This document shows positions 25,490 through 34,444 of a stretch of DNA of 64,000 bases, piece after piece (the stretch's first letter is position 1; each line of letters starts with the position of its first letter). The DNA comes from G963556115 sp963667375 (lineage in GTDB: Bacteria > Planctomycetota > SZUA-567). The stretch covers positions 2,604,001-2,668,000 of the forward strand of contig OY763323.1 in assembly GCA_963667375.1 (NCBI GenBank), in the 5' to 3' direction. Below the pieces are notes generated by a model. The model worked only from the letters and a program-made list of their open reading frames with translations, was not told the origin of the DNA and ran no database searches. Made by a program: the position numbers and the translations under genes.

Positions 25490-25536
25490 GGTATGATAGA
25501 GCGATCTGGTTAATATGGTTTTACGCTGCGGTATGA

Positions 25537-25582
25537 ATTAGTTGTAAATGTTAAGCGGTGACGGTTAGCATTTACAACTAAT
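25537..25582. terminator. 14-bp hairpin between convergent genes
   Basis: ATTAGTTGTAAATG (25537-25550) pairs perfectly with CATTTACAACTAAT (25569-25582), loop 18 bases. It lies between the lpxK and siroheme-protein genes and may terminate both. Confidence 0.55.
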
Positions 25583-25610
25583 AGTTGTGTATATTGTGAA
25601 GAGCTGTTTA

Positions 25611-26276
25611 CTATTCTTCAATACCGGCAGCCAGGAGTAGTTCGTTCATTCCTGTTCTTTCGATGAACTTTCCCATTCGTTCGTGCCGCCTCGCATTTTG
25701 GCAATAATAATTTATTATCTTTTCAATCAGATCTTTGGCCGTTTTATCATCAAGCTCTCTGGCAATACGCTCTGACAGTCTTGGCAGACCGCCGCCGCAG
25801 CCACCTACAAACAGATCCCAGCCCTTATGAGTTCCTACAAGTCCGATATCTTTGATGGCAATTTCAGCACATTTATTACCGCAGCCGGCCACCCCGATTT
25901 TAATTTTTCCCGGTATTTCCATACCATGGTATTTTTCATCGAGGTATAAACCCATTTTGAGTGAATCCTGTTGTCCACGCTTACAGTAGGCGGTACCAGG
26001 GCAGGCTTTTACACTGCGTATACAGAGACCGACAGTGGCTCCCGGTGACATCCCAAGATCATTCCAGACATCGTCAATGTCATCTTCCTGCAGACCGATA
26101 ATAGCGATTCTGGCCGCACTGGTTATCTTCAATGCCTGCGCATGGTATTTTTCAGCAGTATCTGCAATTTTTCTGAGGGTTTCCGGTGTTATAATGCCGC
26201 AGGGGATATGTGGCGCAACTGCATATGTCTCTTTATCACGCTGGATAATGACCCCTTTATCTCCATCTTCCAACAT
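25611..26276 (-). CDS. Small siroheme/Fe-S sulfite-nitrite reductase-like protein
   Basis: A 221-residue protein with the cysteines of siroheme [4Fe-4S] reductases: ACPGTAYC (C92, C98) and GCGNKC (C132, C136), a ferredoxin-like N-terminal half starting MLEDGDKGVIIQRDKETYAV, and the motif DIGLVGTHKGWDLFVGGCGG near 143-162. It is a stand-alone domain of the size of NirB or sulfite reductase beta-component fragments and may act with an unlinked electron donor. Substrate is unknown. AAGGA seven bases before the ATG sets the start. It lies 72 bases after the FKBP gene, with a hairpin between. Confidence 0.85.
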   Translation of the reverse strand: MLEDGDKGVIIQRDKETYAVAPHIPCGIITPETLRKIADTAEKYHAQALKITSAARIAIIGLQEDDIDDVWNDLGMSPGATVGLCIRSVKACPGTAYCKRGQQDSLKMGLYLDEKYHGMEIPGKIKIGVAGCGNKCAEIAIKDIGLVGTHKGWDLFVGGCGGGLPRLSERIARELDDKTAKDLIEKIINYYCQNARRHERMGKFIERTGMNELLLAAGIEE

Positions 26277-26312
26277 TGTATTTTCCTTTGAATTAACTGG
26301 GGTTAGATGTAA

Positions 26313-26336
26313 GCAGCCTCTATAGGTAGAGGCTGC
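26313..26336 (-). terminator. Hairpin between FKBP and siroheme-protein genes
   Basis: GCAGCCTCT (26313-26321) pairs with AGAGGCTGC (26328-26336). No T run follows on the minus strand, so it may be an attenuator or processing signal. Confidence 0.4.
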
Positions 26337-26348
26337 AGCAAGTAATTA

Positions 26349-26990
26349 TCAGATAATCTCTTCAAGTTTTATTGTAAAGATAAGTACTTCTCCCGGTCCG
26401 ATTGAAGGTGGTGCTCCACGTTCACCATAAGCGAGTTCAGACGGCAGGTAAACCTTCCATTCACTTCCGACATTCATCATGGTAAGAGCTTCAGTCCAGC
26501 CTTTAATCACCTGGGTTGGGCTGAATACTGCTGGTTCTCCGCGTGAATATGAACTGTCAAATTCTGTACCGTCAATAAGCGTTCCACGGTAGTGTACTTT
26601 TACCTGGTCATTTAAGTTTGGAATATTTGCGGTGCCGCCATCGGTAATGATTTCATACTGCATGCCGCTCTCAGTTACTATGATCCCGTCACGTTTTGCA
26701 TTTTCTTCGAGGAATTTAATACCGGCTTCGTTGTTCTCCTGCTGAGCTTCTTTCTGCCTTTTTTCCATTTTTTCACGGAATGCATTGAGCGCTTCTTCTA
26801 TTTCTTCGCGGGAAATTTTCGCTTTGGTTCCTTCTATGCCGTCACGGATACCTTCAAAGAATAGGTCTAGATTAAGATCATCCTTTATGGTGCCAATATC
26901 CATGTCACGATTCAGATATGCTGCTGTAGTAAGACCTATTGAATAGCTGGCCTTCTCCTTTGTTGACTTTAATTTTAATTTTTTGGTCAT
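26349..26990 (-). CDS. FKBP-type peptidyl-prolyl isomerase
   Basis: Catalyses proline cis-trans isomerisation in protein folding. The N-terminal half (1-100) is the FkpA/Mip dimerisation helix region (EEIEEALNAFREKMEKRQKEAQ), and residues 115-213 are an FKBP domain with VKVHYRGTLIDGTEFDSSY, FSPTQVIKGWTEALTMM, YGERGAPPSIGPGEVLIFTIKL. Mip/FkpA proteins are normally exported, but no signal peptide is visible here (MTKKLKLKSTKEKASYSIG), suggesting a cytosolic version or an unrecognised start. AAGGAC precedes the ATG. Confidence 0.93.
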   Translation of the reverse strand: MTKKLKLKSTKEKASYSIGLTTAAYLNRDMDIGTIKDDLNLDLFFEGIRDGIEGTKAKISREEIEEALNAFREKMEKRQKEAQQENNEAGIKFLEENAKRDGIIVTESGMQYEIITDGGTANIPNLNDQVKVHYRGTLIDGTEFDSSYSRGEPAVFSPTQVIKGWTEALTMMNVGSEWKVYLPSELAYGERGAPPSIGPGEVLIFTIKLEEII

Positions 26991-27092
26991 AATGTCCTTA
27001 CTTTAAGTTGAAAACGAGTCTAACAAAATATGATTAAGTTGTTACCTAAATTATACTTATTTGTAAAGCACAGGGCAATAGCAGGTATATTT

Positions 27093-27941
27093 TTACTTGC
27101 TAAAGGCAGCTGTAGGACCGGTAAAACTGTATCCGCATAAGCTCTTGAAGTATTCTGCGCTGAGATTACTGTCTTCAGGGCGCTTCTCACGTGCTGGTGC
27201 TGGCTTATCCATGCCGGTTATAAGGTTGGCATCATAGCCTCTGGACCGGGCAAAAATCCGGGCAAATTCAGCTTTGGTGGTTCTTTCTTCAGCACTCAGG
27301 TGTACAACACCGTTAATCTCTTTTTCAAGCAGTAATAATCCAGCATGTGCTACCTCATCCGCAAGGGTATAGAATCTGCTGTCAGTATTATCAAAGGAAA
27401 TGCCTTCGCCGGCTGAAAGTTTTTGCTCCAGAGTACATACGAGGTTTTTCGGATCGTGTATATCTGTACGATAAAGCGCTGGAATACGCAGTATCAGATG
27501 TTTGGCCGCTGTCTGTGCCGCTTGCTCTCCGGCAAGTTTGCTCCGACCATACACATTTACAGGGCAGGTGATGGCATCCTCTCTGTATGGGGGATTCTTA
27601 CCGTCAAAGACATAATTTGTAGAGATATGGCAGAGAGTAATCTTGTTATTATTGGCAATACGGGCAAGGTTTTCAACTCCGGCAGAGTTTATGGTATAGG
27701 CACGAACCGGATTCTGCAGGCAGCTGTCAGGTTCGCGATCAGCCGCACAGTTTATTATATGAGTATAACCCTTATTATCGAGCGCAGCGGCTGCTTCTGC
27801 ATAATTACTTATATCAATCTTAATAGCATCATTGGACAGATCATGGTTCCCAGCAATTGTTAATTGATGCGTGCTGTTACGTATTTCTTTGGCGAAACAT
27901 TTTCCCAGCAGTCCATTGCCGCCGGTGAGTAGAATCTTCAT
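27093..27941 (-). CDS. RmlD-like dTDP-4-dehydrorhamnose reductase family protein
   Basis: A 282-residue extended SDR protein. Rossmann motif LLTGGNGLLGKCF at 4-16, substrate motif YVFDGKNPPYREDA, active-site YGRSKLAGEQAA (YxxxK) are all present. It resembles RmlD, which makes dTDP-rhamnose, but no rmlABC genes lie nearby, so it may be another sugar-nucleotide reductase or a methionine adenosyltransferase-like regulatory subunit. AAGGAG six bases before the second ATG selects 27941. Confidence 0.8.
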   Translation of the reverse strand: MKILLTGGNGLLGKCFAKEIRNSTHQLTIAGNHDLSNDAIKIDISNYAEAAAALDNKGYTHIINCAADREPDSCLQNPVRAYTINSAGVENLARIANNNKITLCHISTNYVFDGKNPPYREDAITCPVNVYGRSKLAGEQAAQTAAKHLILRIPALYRTDIHDPKNLVCTLEQKLSAGEGISFDNTDSRFYTLADEVAHAGLLLLEKEINGVVHLSAEERTTKAEFARIFARSRGYDANLITGMDKPAPAREKRPEDSNLSAEYFKSLCGYSFTGPTAAFSK

Positions 27942-27975
27942 GCACATCTCCTTGAGAATAATAATTAAAATATAA

Positions 27976-27994
27976 GGACACGGTAAACGTGTCC
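27976..27994 (-). terminator. Terminator after membrane-anchored unknown
   Basis: GGACACG pairs with CGTGTCC around GTAAA, followed on the minus strand by TTATATTTTAATT, 31 bases past the stop at 28025. Confidence 0.6.
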
Positions 27995-28024
27995 CTATAA
28001 TTATGCAAATTTTAGAGAAGAATG

Positions 28025-28936
28025 CTATTCTTTATCTGCAAATGGTTTGATTACATTCCATGAAATATTCTCACCGTTCAGGGATACCCGCCAGGCTTCA
28101 GCTGTGCTGGTATCGAGTACAACCGCTGAATCAGCGTTGGCACCTTCAAGAGTATAGGTGGCGATAGGCTTGGTTGAGACACCCTCTGGTTTGCCGAGAT
28201 TCCGCCATTCAGTATCTCCCTTTTTCAACATATAGGTTTCAGCGGTCTCAGTGTTTACCGCATAAATGGCCGATGCGTCCAAAGCTGTACTGGTTGCATA
28301 TTTTTGGGGATTTTCGTATTGAATTTTTTCTGCTTTAGCGATAGCCGGATTGACATTATCGGTTTCTTTAATATCAGGATTGCTCAGACTAGTAAGGGAT
28401 TTTACGTCTTCTGAAGGTTTGCCTTCTTCCTGAGCTATTTTTTCTTCTTCTGCCTTATTCATGCTGAGGTTTGCGGCATCAGTGCTTATTCCAGATTCTG
28501 AAATTTCGGAATTAACACTGTTCTTTTCAGCAAAATCCTTCATTTCACGGGCTTTTTGTGCGTTATGTTCATCAATTGCATGCTGCATGAAGGTCATATC
28601 TGAATTTTGGTATTTATCATGGATCAGTTTTTTGCCATCAATTTCGTTTGTATTTTCGGCTCCAGGGGCAGCTGTTTTTTTATCTGAGCTGTCAACTGCA
28701 GTTTCTTCAGAATTTACCTGAGGTTGAGTCGGCTGTGCTGACTGTTTAGTATCTGCCGGTGGGGTGACTTCTTCAGCAGTAGCGGCTTTTTCAGAATTTA
28801 TATTTTCATTTTGAGCTGTTTTATTCGCTTCTGCCTTATGCCTGGGGCGTTCTCCAACAATAATGAATATCACTCCCAGAATTATAATTATTGCTATAAG
28901 TACTTTGACAATGTTGTCTTTTTTTAAAATTTCCAT
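28025..28936 (-). CDS. Membrane-anchored low-complexity protein, unknown
   Basis: A 303-residue protein. One membrane helix near 10-27 (VKVLIAIIIILGVIFIIVG) is followed by a long Ala/Glu/Thr/Asn/Pro-rich low-complexity stretch (about 30-190), and the last 80 residues look like small beta strands (AIYAVNTETAETYMLKKGDTEW, SAVVLDTSTAEAWRVSLNG), perhaps two repeats of a short beta module. The start is taken as ATG 28936, with AAGGATAG upstream; the frame stays open 40 codons more, but that part is atypical. I do not recognise it. It is probably periplasmic with an inner-membrane anchor. Confidence 0.7.
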   Translation of the reverse strand: MEILKKDNIVKVLIAIIIILGVIFIIVGERPRHKAEANKTAQNENINSEKAATAEEVTPPADTKQSAQPTQPQVNSEETAVDSSDKKTAAPGAENTNEIDGKKLIHDKYQNSDMTFMQHAIDEHNAQKAREMKDFAEKNSVNSEISESGISTDAANLSMNKAEEEKIAQEEGKPSEDVKSLTSLSNPDIKETDNVNPAIAKAEKIQYENPQKYATSTALDASAIYAVNTETAETYMLKKGDTEWRNLGKPEGVSTKPIATYTLEGANADSAVVLDTSTAEAWRVSLNGENISWNVIKPFADKE

Positions 28937-29199
28937 TTTTAGCCTATCCTTAACTATATTATAGTAAAACAACAATATTTTTATGGTAAAATGATATATA
29001 TTCCATTCTTTATAGTACCATAATAAAAAATTTTTGCGAATTAATTTTTTGATCATTTATTTATAAATATCCCAAACCTGTCTGATTTAAGCACATTTGG
29101 TGAAATATTATAAATATCCTTTAAAAAAATGTAAAATGTGATAAAATAATATCTAATAGTAGCATGAAAATGGTAAGAATATGAAACAGGAGATTTAGT

Positions 29200-30573
29200 A
29201 TGCTGTTTAATGAAGAGAACAAACGGGGCATTGTTGACTATCATGCCGATATTAAAGAGATAAGTGTAGAATCATTGGGTGAGGCAAAAATAGTCTCGAA
29301 TTTTGCTAAAAATGCCCTCGTTGGTGGCAATATAAATGTCTATATTAAAGATACTCAGTTCTCTCTGGCTGAGACTAAATTTGTCGATAATGATCTCGAA
29401 GATGGAATTTTTGTAGCTACAGGTAAACCGAATGTCTCATTTGAGCTTTCAGGACCTCGTGAAAAAATATTTTTTGATCCGTCAAAGGCTCGGGCGGCTA
29501 TTGTAACCTGTGGCGGTCTGTGTCCGGGCTTGAATGATGTTATACGCGCTATTGTTATAGGGCTGCACCGTAATTATGGAGTGAAGAATATACTTGGGGT
29601 AAGATACGGTTATCAGGGCTTTATTGCTAAATATAATCATGAATTTCTTGAGCTTAGTCCAGAGGTTGTTGATGGCTGGCAGGACATTGGTGGTACTTTG
29701 CTGGGATCTTCACGTGGGCAGCAGGATATTGGTGAGATTACCGATTGTCTGGAGAATCATGGAATTAATATGCTTTTTGTTATCGGTGGTGATGGCACGA
29801 TGAGCGGCGCTATGAGAATCGCGGAAGAGGTAAAAAATAGAGGGATAAGAATTTCTATTATCGGTATTCCCAAGACCATTGATAATGATATCGAAATTGT
29901 TGATGAAACCTTTGGTTTCCGTACTGCAGTTGATGCGGCACGAAATATTTTAAAATGTGCGCATGTTGAAGCAAAGGGGGCTCCTGACTGTATTGGGTTG
30001 GTAAAACTTATGGGGCGTGATTCAGGCTTTATTGCGTGTAACTCGGCGATGGCGATGAGTGATGTGAATTTTGTGCTTATCCCTGAGCAGAAGATTGATC
30101 TTGATAAGTTTCTGGATTGCCTTGAAGAACGGCTGGCTCGCAGTCATCATGCGGTTATTGCAGTTGCCGAGGGGGCGGGACAGGAATTTATGAAAAATGA
30201 GGATCTGGGAACAGATGAATCAGGGAATGTTCGGTATCGGGATATCGGGCTCTTTTTAAAGGCGAAGATAGAGGCGTTTTCCGAGAAAAAAGGGCATGAT
30301 TATACGGTTAAATATTTTGATCCGAGTTATTTTGTCCGCAGTGTGCCGTCAAACGGTTATGACAGTACTTACTGTCTCAGTCTGGGCATTGATGCGGTAC
30401 ATGCGGCAATGGCTGGCAAGACATCTATGATAGTTGGCAGTATCAATGGCAAACTGAGTCATATCCCAATGTCAATGATTGCCGGAAAAAGGAAGCAGGT
30501 TGATATTAACGGCCCGCTGTGGCGTATGGTTGTGCAGAGCACAGGTCAGACTGTAAAGTTTCATAAAGCGTAG
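29200..30573 (+). CDS. pfkA: 6-phosphofructokinase, clade-X/trypanosomal-like
   Basis: Phosphorylates fructose 6-phosphate. 457 residues, longer than the ~320-residue ATP-PFKs, with an N-terminal extension of about 95. Motifs: TCGGLCPGLNDVIRAIV near 107-123, YGYQGF, GSSRGQQD, GGDGTMSGAMRI (D198-G199) and PKTIDNDIEIVDETFGF (K225). The glycine after GGD indicates an ATP-type active site, while the lysine in PKTIDND is usual in PPi-dependent enzymes; trypanosomal and clade-X PFKs share this pairing and use ATP, so ATP is favoured. AGGAG precedes the ATG. A single gene. Confidence 0.93.
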   Translation: MLFNEENKRGIVDYHADIKEISVESLGEAKIVSNFAKNALVGGNINVYIKDTQFSLAETKFVDNDLEDGIFVATGKPNVSFELSGPREKIFFDPSKARAAIVTCGGLCPGLNDVIRAIVIGLHRNYGVKNILGVRYGYQGFIAKYNHEFLELSPEVVDGWQDIGGTLLGSSRGQQDIGEITDCLENHGINMLFVIGGDGTMSGAMRIAEEVKNRGIRISIIGIPKTIDNDIEIVDETFGFRTAVDAARNILKCAHVEAKGAPDCIGLVKLMGRDSGFIACNSAMAMSDVNFVLIPEQKIDLDKFLDCLEERLARSHHAVIAVAEGAGQEFMKNEDLGTDESGNVRYRDIGLFLKAKIEAFSEKKGHDYTVKYFDPSYFVRSVPSNGYDSTYCLSLGIDAVHAAMAGKTSMIVGSINGKLSHIPMSMIAGKRKQVDINGPLWRMVVQSTGQTVKFHKA

Positions 30574-30619
30574 CCATACATTTGAAATACTAATGATTAA
30601 CTTATAAATTGAGGATATT

Positions 30620-31324
30620 ATGCCAAGTATACGAGTTTCTTCCCGTGCAATGAATCCTTTGTCAAAAAATGATGACCCTAAAAATACTTTTTGTGTGCAG
30701 TCACAGGCAAAAGCGACTACAGCAACGAAACTTTTTCGTGATGATGAAATGCTGAATGCTCTTAAAAGAATCGTAATACCACATTATATGCAGAAGAGTT
30801 TTAAACGCGGTCTTGATATCTGGAGTGCGGGTTGTTCCAGCGGTGAAGAGGTATATTCTCTGGCATGTCTAGGTTTGTATATTCTTAAACATTCATCAGT
30901 TCCTGATAAACTTACGGTTTTTGGGACTGATATCAGTTCTGATCAGTTGAAAAAAGCCAAACGCGGGCGTTATTTGCGTGGAAGTTCGGCCTCAACTTTG
31001 AGAAAATATAATAATGTGCTGTTACCTTTTGCTTCGGTGGATGGCGGCATAGTTCAGATGGGTGAAGAAATACGGTCACATGTCAAGTTTGGTTTGTTCG
31101 ATTTGCGCCGGCGTCCTAAAAAGCATGTCTTCGATTATATTACCTGTAATCATGTGCTGCAGTATTATGATGAGGATGCGCAGGTGGATTTTGTTAATAA
31201 TTTTCTGTCGGTTCTCAAGCCTAATGGTGTGCTTTTTGCAGAGGGCTTGATGAGTGGCGCTTATGAGCGTTTGTCTATTAACAGAGTTTATGGTTACAAG
31301 CATGTTTATCAGTCAAGTATGTAA
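30620..31324 (+). CDS. cheR: CheR-type methyltransferase, single domain
   Basis: S-adenosylmethionine-dependent methyltransferase of 234 residues. The C-terminal CheR SAM-binding domain is clear: TKLFRDDEMLNALKRIVIP near 37-55, WSAGCSSGEEVYSLA near 70-84, FGTDISSDQLKKAKRGRY and DYITCNHVLQYYDEDAQVDF. CheR methylates glutamates of chemoreceptors, but its usual N-terminal helical domain is missing, replaced by 36 residues of low complexity. No other chemotaxis gene adjoins it. GAGG precedes the ATG. Confidence 0.85.
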   Translation: MPSIRVSSRAMNPLSKNDDPKNTFCVQSQAKATTATKLFRDDEMLNALKRIVIPHYMQKSFKRGLDIWSAGCSSGEEVYSLACLGLYILKHSSVPDKLTVFGTDISSDQLKKAKRGRYLRGSSASTLRKYNNVLLPFASVDGGIVQMGEEIRSHVKFGLFDLRRRPKKHVFDYITCNHVLQYYDEDAQVDFVNNFLSVLKPNGVLFAEGLMSGAYERLSINRVYGYKHVYQSSM

Positions 31325-31413
31325 CATATCCGGCTGGCTGGTTCTTCGTTAAATCATAGATTAAAAGAAAGGTTGTGCCAAGTTGAGGCTAAGCTTTATG
31401 TGGAAGTAAAATC

Positions 31414-31923
31414 ATGGTTAATTTAAGAAAGTTAGTCGTAACAGATTCATTGCGTATAGCAGGATTGCTAAATAATAAATTAATCTGGGATCAGCTGTGT
31501 GACTATATCCCATATCCTTATACGCCTGCAGATGGGAGTGATTTCATCATTAAAATGCGGCGTAATGCTGAAGAAAAGGTTTATGGAATTGAGGTTGATG
31601 AAGAGCTTGTCGGCGTTATTGGTATTACTCTGCAAAAGGATATTCACCGGCTTTCAGCCGAGGTGGGTTACTGGCTTGGGGAGCAGTACTGGGGATATGG
31701 AATAATGACCTCTGCTTTGGGGAAGATGCTTGGTATCGCTTTTAATGATTTGCATTTGTTGCGGGTTTTTGCTTCGGTAAAAGAATTTAATACCGCATCA
31801 CAGCGAGTACTGGAAAAATCCGGGTTTGTACTCGAAGGAGTATTTAAGAACGCGATTATCAAGAACGATATAATACAGGATGAATATCGCTATGCGCGGT
31901 TGAATCCTTCATTTCCTCTCTAG
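31414..31923 (+). CDS. GNAT acetyltransferase, RimJ/RimL-like
   Basis: A 169-residue N-acetyltransferase. The acetyl-CoA-binding motif A lies near 77-104 (AEVGYWLGEQYWGYGIMTSALGKMLGIAF) and the C-terminal LRVFASVKEFNTASQRVLEKSGFVLEG near 111-137 is characteristic of RimJ/RimL and ribosomal N-acetyltransferase-type enzymes. The substrate is unknown. It is 89 bases after cheR and may be co-transcribed. Confidence 0.9.
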   Translation: MVNLRKLVVTDSLRIAGLLNNKLIWDQLCDYIPYPYTPADGSDFIIKMRRNAEEKVYGIEVDEELVGVIGITLQKDIHRLSAEVGYWLGEQYWGYGIMTSALGKMLGIAFNDLHLLRVFASVKEFNTASQRVLEKSGFVLEGVFKNAIIKNDIIQDEYRYARLNPSFPL

Positions 31924-31966
31924 TTATTTGCCGATAGATAAGATTAAGATGTTTTTTAAATAAATA

Positions 31967-31994
31967 CGAGGAGCGGAAATATTTCCGCTCCTCG
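31967..31994 (-). terminator. Terminator after dnaK
   Basis: CGAGGAGCGGAAAT and its perfect reverse complement ATTTCCGCTCCTCG adjoin as a 28-base palindrome. It lies 25 bases after the dnaK stop on the minus strand and is followed by TATTTATTTA. Confidence 0.75.
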
Positions 31995-32019
31995 CATTAT
32001 CTGATAATATTGAATTATT

Positions 32020-33951
32020 CTATTTGTCCTTGTTATCGTCATCATCGACAACTGTGAAGTCGGCATCAACGACATCATCATTACTACCTGAAGCTGATTT
32101 AGCATTATCAGCTGTTGAACCTGAAGTATTTCCTGAGGTGGAAGCACCGCCAGAGTTCTGCTCGTACATCTTCTGAGCCAGTGTATGACTTGCTTCTTCA
32201 AGTTTCTTAGTGGCATTCTTGATTTCTTCAAGGTCGGTACTGTCTTTTACCTTATCAAGGTCATTGATTGCGCTTTCAATGGTTGAAATATCAGCGGCTT
32301 CAAGCTTGTCCTTATTTTCGTCAAGCATTTTGCGAACCTGGAAAACCATCTGACTTGCCTGATTTTGAGCATCAACCAGATTCTTGGCGTCTTCATCTTC
32401 ACGTGCATGCTCTTCAGCTTCTTTAACCATGCGCTTGATATCATCTTCACTGAGACCAGTGCTGTCCTTGATGGTAATACTCTGCTGCTTATTTGTGGCT
32501 TTATCCAGCGCACTTACCGAAAGGATACCATTAGCGTCAATCTTGAAGGTAACCTCAACCTGCGGTACACCTCTTGGAGCAGCTGGAATACCATCAAGCT
32601 GGAATTTACCAAGAGTACGGTTGTCCTTTGCCATCTTTCTTTCACCCTGAAGAACGTGAATATCCACAGCCGGCTGGTTATCTGCAGCGGTTGAGAACAC
32701 CTCGCTCTTTTCGGTTGGGATGGTGGTGTTACGTTCAATCAATGGTGTCATTACACCACCGAGAGTCTCAATACCCAGAGTTAGCGGGGTAACATCAAGA
32801 AGAAGAACGTCATTAACATCACCGGTAAGGATACCGCCCTGAATACCGGCACCGATAGCAACAACTTCATCAGGATTTACACCACGGTGAGGTTCTTTGC
32901 CGAAAATTTTCTTAACCATTGCCTGTACGGCAGGAATTCTGCTTGAACCACCGACAAGTACAACTTCATCAATCTGAGTTGCACTGATTCCTGCATCTTT
33001 AAGAGCGCTTTCGCAAGGCCCCTTACAGCGATTGATGAGTGAGTCACATAATTCCTCGAACTTTGAGCGTGTGAGTGTCATCTGGAGGTGCTTTGGTCCT
33101 GACGCATCTGCAGTGATATAAGGAATATTAATATCAGTGGTAGTCGCTGATGAAAGTTCACACTTGGCTTTTTCGGCACTTTCCTTCAGACGCTGCATTG
33201 CCATAGGATCGTTTGAAAGATCCACACCCTGGTCTTTCTTGAATTCAGCTATAATCCATTTGATAAGTGATTCGTCAAAATCATCACCACCTAAATGGGT
33301 ATCACCATTTGTTGAAAGTACTTCAAAGACGCCATCTCCAACATCAAGAATAGACACATCAAAGGTACCACCACCCAGATCGAATACAACAATCTTTTCA
33401 TTTGATTTTTTATCCAGACCATATGCAAGTGATGCTGCTGTAGGTTCGTTTACGATTCGCTTTACTTCAAGTCCAGCGATTCTGCCCGCATCCTTGGTTG
33501 CCTGACGCTGTGAGTCATTAAAATAAGCCGGTACTGTAATTACCGCTTCAGTTACACTCTCTCCAAGATAATCCTCAGCACAGCTCTTCAGGTACTGCAG
33601 AACCATCGCTGATATTTCAGGTGGTGTATATTCTTTCCCTGCACATTCAACCTTTACAAGATCGGTTGAACCTCCGGTAATCTTATATGGCACCATTTTT
33701 TCTTCACTGCCTACTTCATTGTGCCTACGACCCATAAAACGCTTGATTGAGTAGATAGTGTTCTTGGGGTTGGTAACTGCCTGACGCTTTGCAAGCTGTC
33801 CGACGAGTCTCTCGCCATCCTTGGTAAATGCCACAACAGATGGTGTTGTTCTGCTGCCTTCTTTGTTTGGGATAACCTTTGCTTCACTGCCTTCCATGAC
33901 GGTAACGCATGAATTGGTTGTTCCAAGGTCAATACCAATAATTTTGCCCAT
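32020..33951 (-). CDS. dnaK: Chaperone DnaK (Hsp70)
   Basis: ATP-dependent chaperone, cytosolic, 643 residues. Nucleotide-binding domain: IGIDLGTTNSCVTVMEG at the N-terminus, DLGGGTFDVSILDVGDG, VGGSSRIPAVQAMV, and linker DVLLLDVTPLTLGIETLGG near 384-402. A peptide-binding domain and an acidic low-complexity tail (SGSNDDVVDADFTVVDDDD) follow, all of normal length. It is a single gene here, without adjacent grpE or dnaJ. No CIRCE element was seen upstream. Confidence 0.98.
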   Translation of the reverse strand: MGKIIGIDLGTTNSCVTVMEGSEAKVIPNKEGSRTTPSVVAFTKDGERLVGQLAKRQAVTNPKNTIYSIKRFMGRRHNEVGSEEKMVPYKITGGSTDLVKVECAGKEYTPPEISAMVLQYLKSCAEDYLGESVTEAVITVPAYFNDSQRQATKDAGRIAGLEVKRIVNEPTAASLAYGLDKKSNEKIVVFDLGGGTFDVSILDVGDGVFEVLSTNGDTHLGGDDFDESLIKWIIAEFKKDQGVDLSNDPMAMQRLKESAEKAKCELSSATTTDINIPYITADASGPKHLQMTLTRSKFEELCDSLINRCKGPCESALKDAGISATQIDEVVLVGGSSRIPAVQAMVKKIFGKEPHRGVNPDEVVAIGAGIQGGILTGDVNDVLLLDVTPLTLGIETLGGVMTPLIERNTTIPTEKSEVFSTAADNQPAVDIHVLQGERKMAKDNRTLGKFQLDGIPAAPRGVPQVEVTFKIDANGILSVSALDKATNKQQSITIKDSTGLSEDDIKRMVKEAEEHAREDEDAKNLVDAQNQASQMVFQVRKMLDENKDKLEAADISTIESAINDLDKVKDSTDLEEIKNATKKLEEASHTLAQKMYEQNSGGASTSGNTSGSTADNAKSASGSNDDVVDADFTVVDDDDNKDK

Positions 33952-34444
33952 TCTTATCTCCTTTATTGATGTATATAGTAATAACTATTTTAATAATGTC
34001 ATAATTACAAAATTTTAAAATCAATACAAATATTGCAATAACTGTTCCAGAAAGGATAAGGCTGTATCCTTTATTGTTTAACTTGTTGTTGGTAGTGGTG
34101 TTATGGATATTGATGATTTTGTTCTATCGTATAAAATCTGATACTTATGCCTTGGTCAGTAATTTTTCGGTCAAATTGACAAAACCAGACTAATCAAGGT
34201 TGAAAGTTGAATTTAATAGGACTATGGTTGTCAGCGTTTCAGGTATAAAGCTGCACCCGTTGTATTTTGTTTGAAAAAAAACTCTCGCATGGTATAGTTG
34301 AATATAATATGAATCTGTATCAAAAAATGTTGTAGTGAGCGGTTTGAATTGGCATTAACTGATTTGTAATGTTAGAGTTGTAGTAATTATGTAGCCTGGA
34401 TTATATTTGTTAAAATATTTGGCTGTTTGGCCAGGAGATAAATA
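33952..34444. other. Divergent spacer dnaK / histidine kinase
   Basis: This 493-base AT-rich non-coding stretch contains AAAGGATA-N6-TATCCTTT (34051-34072), a GTCAA-A-TTGAC dyad (34170-34180) and the candidate kinase promoter at 34271-34298. No CIRCE or heat-shock promoter of known type was found. Confidence 0.5.
34271..34298 (+). promoter_or_regulatory. Candidate histidine-kinase promoter
   Basis: TTGAAA (34271-34276) and TATAGT (34293-34298) have a 16-base spacer. They lie about 146 bases before the kinase start, a long leader. Confidence 0.4.

Noticed and set aside
16573..25536. Shared 13-mer GCTGCGGTATGAA near two gene ends
   Set aside because: A match of this length is expected by chance in 64 kb and the flanks diverge.
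33952..34444. CIRCE or heat-shock promoter before dnaK
   Set aside because: No TTAGCACTC-N9-GAGTGCTAA and no sigma-32-like pair was found.
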